The notes beneath the pieces were generated by a model. It ran no database searches, was not told the origin of the DNA, and worked only from the letters and a program-made list of their open reading frames with translations. Shown here in pieces: positions 59,839-64,000 of a stretch of 64,000 bases of DNA. The stretch lies in the NCBI GenBank assembly GCA_037501455.1, contig CM074860.1:49548501-49612500 (forward strand). The letters are read 5' to 3'. Origin of the DNA: Lantana camara (Eukaryota > Streptophyta > Magnoliopsida > Lamiales > Verbenaceae). The position numbers and the translations under genes were made by a program. Every line of letters begins with the position of its first letter. Position 1 is the stretch's first letter.

Positions 59839-60653
59839 CTGGACAAGAGAAACAAGACACGTGTGAAACACAACTCAATATGAACCAATTACGACGAAGG
59901 GCAAGTGATCATGAAGTGGTGTTACATGTTATGAGATAATTGGATATACAATGAAAGTATAAAAGGCATGGAAATGTTGTGATCGTGTTCATGTAAATAA
60001 ATAGAACAATATCAATGCCTTCATAACTAAATCAATTAGCAAGCAAGTGGTAATTAACACCTATCAAATTAAATTAACACCTCAGAGATGCAATTAAACT
60101 CAAGGAGGTCAAGTATTTATGCCATTTAATCAAACGATTTCATTTCATATATATATCACAGAGTTAAACAATCAAGTTTAATCAAGCAAGGATAAAGGAG
60201 TGTCAAACAGGAGCATAATTATCAATTAAGCAAGGATATAATTCATAAAAGTCGCACACGGAAGCTAAGGGACTGAAAGGAACTCAAGAAGAGGGGTTTT
60301 GGGCGAAGTTTGGCAAAAGCTGATAATTATTGAAAATGCACAAGCTGTAGAAAAACTAGAATATCTTGAGTTCTAGAATTTAAAATGGATTTTTACTTAT
60401 TGGGTTTGAAAGTAGACAAATAGACTTTTCCAATGATATATGACTCTAATTCTGGTTCAAACCGAGGAGGAAATGGTGTAGGCCCGAAGTTGGATGAATG
60501 AAGATTTTCAGTAAAGTGGTGACACATAATTGAAATTGTTATAACTCACAAACCAGAAAGGATATTGATGTGATTCTAATTGGAAAATACTCTAGACTCA
60601 AAAAGGTTTCTACAATTCGAATTTCATATCAATTGGAGCACGTTTGAGGGGGT

Positions 60654-60760
60654 AAATGGCCGTTTGAAAGTTGGCCTGAAAGCAGAAACGGGCGTTTGGA
60701 AGCTCTCGGGTCCAAACTGGCATTTGGTAAATGAACTAAGGGGCCACAGGGGCATTTGTG
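60654..60760. repeat. Array of AAATGGCCGTTT-type palindromes in LTR I
   Basis: Copies: AAATGGCCGTTT at 60654-60665, AAACGGGCGTTT at 60686-60697, CAAACTGGCATTTGG at 60713-60727, and CCACAGGGGCATTTGTG near 60744-60760. The position is homologous to the GAACGGCCGTTC array of LTR B. Confidence 0.78.
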
Positions 60761-61734
60761 AAGGTTCTGTCCAAAAAAGAAATAGGGGAAGGCTACGGGA
60801 AAACATTGGATGATCCCCTTGATCATTCCCAACCGAACCAACTAAGTCCAAATCACCCCAAACATGTAATATACCATATAGTAGCATCAAATACACATTT
60901 TATTTCAAGTTTAAACACATTAGGCATGCTTGAACATCCAAAATTCATGCAACCAACCTATAAGAGTGCTATGATCATATATGCTCCATGTTTCTTGAAC
61001 TCAAGTTAAATATGCATGAAACTAACTCACAATCATCACAAACACTTCATATAATCTCATGAATTCAATAAGAACTAAAAACCCTGAAAAATATTCAAGA
61101 ATAGATCAATATAAACACATATGTCTTACCTTGGAAGTAGAAGAAATGAAGGGGAAGACGAGAGGAAAGTCTTGTTGTTGATTCTTCAAGAAGAATGGAA
61201 GAAATCTTGGCCTCCTAACTTGCCTTGTTGGATCAAGACTGAAAGGGATAGAGAGGAGGATGGTTGTGTCTTGTGTTGTATATGAAAATGAAGAAGAAAA
61301 TGTATGTATATATGTATATATATGTTATATCGTGTATGACGAGGGGAAGAAAAGGGAAAAATGCAACTTAGTCCTCCAAGAATTTAAAGTCATACAATGT
61401 TGTACTCAAATTATAAAAAGTTAAGAATAAGTCTTTAAGATATATCAGTTAAGTCCATAAGTTTCATATCGTTTCAATTAAGTACAATTAAACATGGAAT
61501 CTCACAATTACATATAATTTAAGCACTTAATCATGCTCGGGGAATTAAATACACAACTCACGTAATTGAATTCACGAAAATTAAAAATCTAAATCATATA
61601 ATTTATGAGAGGTTACAAGTAAATAAATTAAACCGCGCAAATAAAATAACAAAAAGGAATTAAAAAAATCCTAAATCTCAAAACTCACACACGTGGCGCA
61701 TGTACCTATTCGGCCAAGAAATCGGGGTGTCACA

Positions 61735-62918
61735 ACCTCTTCCCCTTAAGAAGGACCTGTCCTCAAGTCCACTGTCTCGAGTCATGGCTTCTAACAAACA
61801 CTCCCGTGTTTATCCCATGCGGGTTAGCAACTCCCCGTCAGGAATTAGTTCGGAAAAGGTGTTCAAGCAACAAGGGGTCTTCAATTGCTGTTAAGTGAAG
61901 ACCCTTAACTCACCGAAACCTAAACACTCGAAATTCTAAACTGCCGCCAGTGGCAAGCTAAACAGGAAATAAGTAGAGACGAGAGATCCCCGTCTCTCGA
62001 ATAACAACGAGAGAACCCCATCTCTCAAACAAACAATGAGAGAACCCCGTCACTCAAACACAAGGAAAGAAAACCTCCAAAACTCCCGAAACAAAATTAA
62101 ATGAACAATCACACGACAACCACAAAAGGAACAGGTAGAAAATAACAAATACATCGAGTATCATTCATACAAGAGCAGTTAATACAACAAGCAGTCAAAG
62201 CACTTAGTATCATGAAATTATTCGAATTAAAGTTGTGTGTATGCATATGCCATGGATGCTTGATGCACCGTTCACCGTTGTTTGGGAATCTTATATTGTA
62301 GTGCTCCGATTCAACACTTGATTCCTTATTGGAGATTCCCTTACCCATAGCATCAGGCATTGAAATCCCCGATGTGTCCAATACTTAAATGACCACTCAG
62401 TCCTCCTTCCACGATCTATTCTCTTATCCTAACTAAATACTATGGTCTGAAGTTCTAAATCTTGAGTGTGCACTTGATATTAATCTGATCCACTCATTCT
62501 TCACCACGAATTATACTCCTCCTTCTCGGATGCTCGAGCTAAGCTTTAGTACCTTGAATTCTAATCTCTAATCCTAAAAGTATTCCCAGTTCATCATGGA
62601 AAACAACTGACGAGCCGGTAACCTATCTTGTTCATGTTGTGATCCTTCCTAGTTATTCCACTTCCAACCCTGAATTGAATTGACTCTTACCTTGTTATTT
62701 ACAGAATATTATAATTTCATCGGGTTTCTTTATACCCTCCTTACAAATTCTTGAACTTCCTTCTCGATCCAATCATCCTCAAGGTATGAGACCCGTTATA
62801 CCGTACACGATCCTTTCAACCTTGGAGAATTAAAGTTGTACGTCCCATAGTGAGAGATCAACGATATTGATTCTACAACTAAAGTTACCATCAACCAACC
62901 TTTACCAAATTTTGTCTT
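61735..62918 (-). other. Element I: 3' part of internal region, non-coding
   Basis: It begins with a polypurine tract (minus-strand TTCTTAAGGGGAAGAGGT) and the stem-loop GGACTTG-AGGA-CAGGTCC (61753-61770). A three-unit hairpin array follows at 61981-62055. The block at 62240-62280 (ACGGTGAACGGTGCATCAAG on the minus strand) is shared with C, D and E. The remainder shows no coding domain and stops at LTR J. Confidence 0.78.
61981..62055 (-). repeat. Three-unit hairpin array (element I)
   Basis: GAGAGATCCCCGTCTCTC, GAGAGAACCCCATCTCTC and GAGAGAACCCCGTCACTC start at 61981, 62009 and 62038, with AC-rich spacers, as in element C. Confidence 0.88.
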
Positions 62919-64000
62919 TGTAACGCCCCCTAACACTACAACTCCCGCACCGTACTACCCCCCAGTGGATGTGGGACCTAGCACTCGAGAAATACCTACG
63001 ACGAAGGGTATAGACGGTAGTTAGGTAGAGCGTAGGGTAAAATGCAGCGGAAGATAGAGAAATTTAAAACTTGCATGTGAGCAGCATATTAACACACAGA
63101 AAGAGTAAATGACATTATAAAGGGGGTAATGTAGCAGAGTAGCATCCGGAGATAATGTATAAGGGCAGCTTATTTGTAGTATATACATGATCAGGATTAA
63201 ATGCCCTTAACCTAATCCTGACCTAATATGCTCGACACCTATAGCTTCAAGATACCTCTAGGTGTCGATGTCCTCGCTTCCTGAAATCATGCATTTGAAA
63301 ACAGGCTAGAGGTTAGTCAAAGTGACTAAGTGAAGGGGTATTAGTATATACGTATAGTACTTATATATATATATATATATATGACCGAGAGATTCTTGGT
63401 CCTAAAATGATAACAGTAGGATATGGCAAATATATTACGGTTCATAAGTTTAAAATAGGGATAGAGGTACATGGAGATTATTTGCAAAGTATGAACCGTT
63501 TATTAAGAGATTTTATATTGCCCGCAAGTAAGGCCTCTCCAACCGTACTCCTTAAATGTTTGGTAAAACAGTACCAGGCTGATCAAGGCACCGATACTTT
63601 AATAAAACCAAGTATAATCACAACTCCGCTACTCCGTAGTGTTAATAGGGGATCAAACCCTAGAGACGATATATGTAATAAGAGGGAAATACGTTCCCGG
63701 GAGGTTGTCTCTCTTATCTCTTGTTGTGGAGTAACTAACCTCCAGGTAAACCACCACCAAGAGTTGGTGGCGGTCTGTGGCACCAACAATACCCTCGGCC
63801 CTATACCTTCCGGGTAATTGCTCGACACAGCTATGCGCCGGGGCCCATAGTAATAATAAATAATGATTTACTTGCTTACCCGGGAATCAATTTTTAGCAT
63901 TAGTAGGACTGAAGTATATAATGTCCGGATAAGATCCTGATTCTGACTTAAAAATATTTTCCTCTTAGAGAGGTATATTCTACTGTAATAATATGTATAG
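62919..64000 (-). repeat. Element J: LTR, truncated by the window edge
   Basis: It starts TGTAACGCCCCC and parallels the start of LTR H (CGAGAAATAC..CGACGAAGGG, the TAGTC..GACTA hairpin at 63314-63328, the AAGATACCTCTAG motif), so it is a diverged relative in the same orientation. The 5 bp before it are GTCTT. Open frames at 63407-63828 lie on opposite strands of the same LTR sequence and have no domain. Confidence 0.75.

Larger units (their letters stand above)
58908..61734 (-). repeat. Element I: partial 3' LTR
   Basis: The right end CGGGGTGTCACA is intact beside a polypurine tract. The left end is cut by the 3' LTR of G, and about 240 bp seem missing by comparison with LTR A. In sense direction: TATA-like repeats near 61310-61325, CT-rich leader, donor AAG/GTAAGAC at 61130, palindromes at 60654-60760, mini-exon 59763-59838, TA repeat near 59672-59690, and hairpin CAGTCTCTACAAAACTG at 59068-59084. 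Homologous to solo LTR B along much of its length. Confidence 0.86.

Noticed and set aside
63407..63817. 136-codon ORF in LTR J
   Set aside because: Lies within LTR sequence related to H, in the orientation opposite to the element; no domain and overlapped by another frame.

Overview
The window is plant nuclear heterochromatin, almost certainly from an angiosperm. I see no host gene. Essentially all 64 kb is a stack of nested long-terminal-repeat (LTR) retrotransposons of the Ty3/gypsy type. Typical plant traits are initiator-Met-tRNA primer binding sites (TGGTATCAGAGC), LTRs bounded TGTAA/TGTAG...TTACA/CTACA, 5-bp target-site duplications (TSDs), and a chromodomain-bearing pol.

Layout by element (letters are mine). 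A (minus, 1-3177): broken gag, primer site and 5' LTR, running off the left edge. K: an LTR fragment, 3178-5213. C (minus, 5214-43883): 3' LTR, non-coding internal region and 5' LTR. C hosts solo LTR B (6171-10531, TSD TTACC), which itself contains a CACTA DNA transposon (7248-8272, TSD CCT). C also hosts the chromovirus H (13766-37681, TSD CATAT), the only element with a complete gag-pol set. H is interrupted in its 5' LTR by D (24189-33562, TSD CAACC). G (plus): the end of its internal region plus a 3' LTR split over 44230-44258 and 56582-58907. G contains solo LTR A' (44259-56576, TSD TTCCA), which contains the complete element E (plus, 44875-55570, TSD GGCCC). I (minus, 58908-62918): partial 3' LTR and internal region, followed by LTR J (62919 to the edge). 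The implied insertion order is I, then G, then C, then H, then D, with parallel branches C>B>CACTA and G>A'>E.

Only H encodes a recognisable polyprotein, in Tekay/Del chromovirus order: gag, zinc knuckles, protease, RT, RNase H, integrase, chromodomain. It has four in-frame stops and one frameshift, so it is dead. H also carries an extra 226-residue coiled-coil and acidic ORF between primer site and gag. C, D and E are non-autonomous: LTRs of 3.2-3.9 kb flank about 3 kb of mostly non-coding DNA. D keeps only a small ORF with two CCHC zinc knuckles. A, C, D and E share the leader next to the primer site, which suggests mobilisation by a common gag.

The most interesting content is non-coding architecture repeated across several families: (1) arrays of 12-20 bp palindromes in the LTRs whose sequence is family-specific but whose position is shared; (2) a predicted 50-82 nt mini-exon inside the LTR ending CAG/GTGAGG; (3) stem-loops beside the primer site and just upstream of the polypurine tract with compensatory changes; (4) periodic hairpin arrays (GAGAGA-CGGGG-TCTCTC type) in the 3' non-coding region of C, E and I. 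All are read by eye and need alignment, RNA folding and RNA-seq to confirm.
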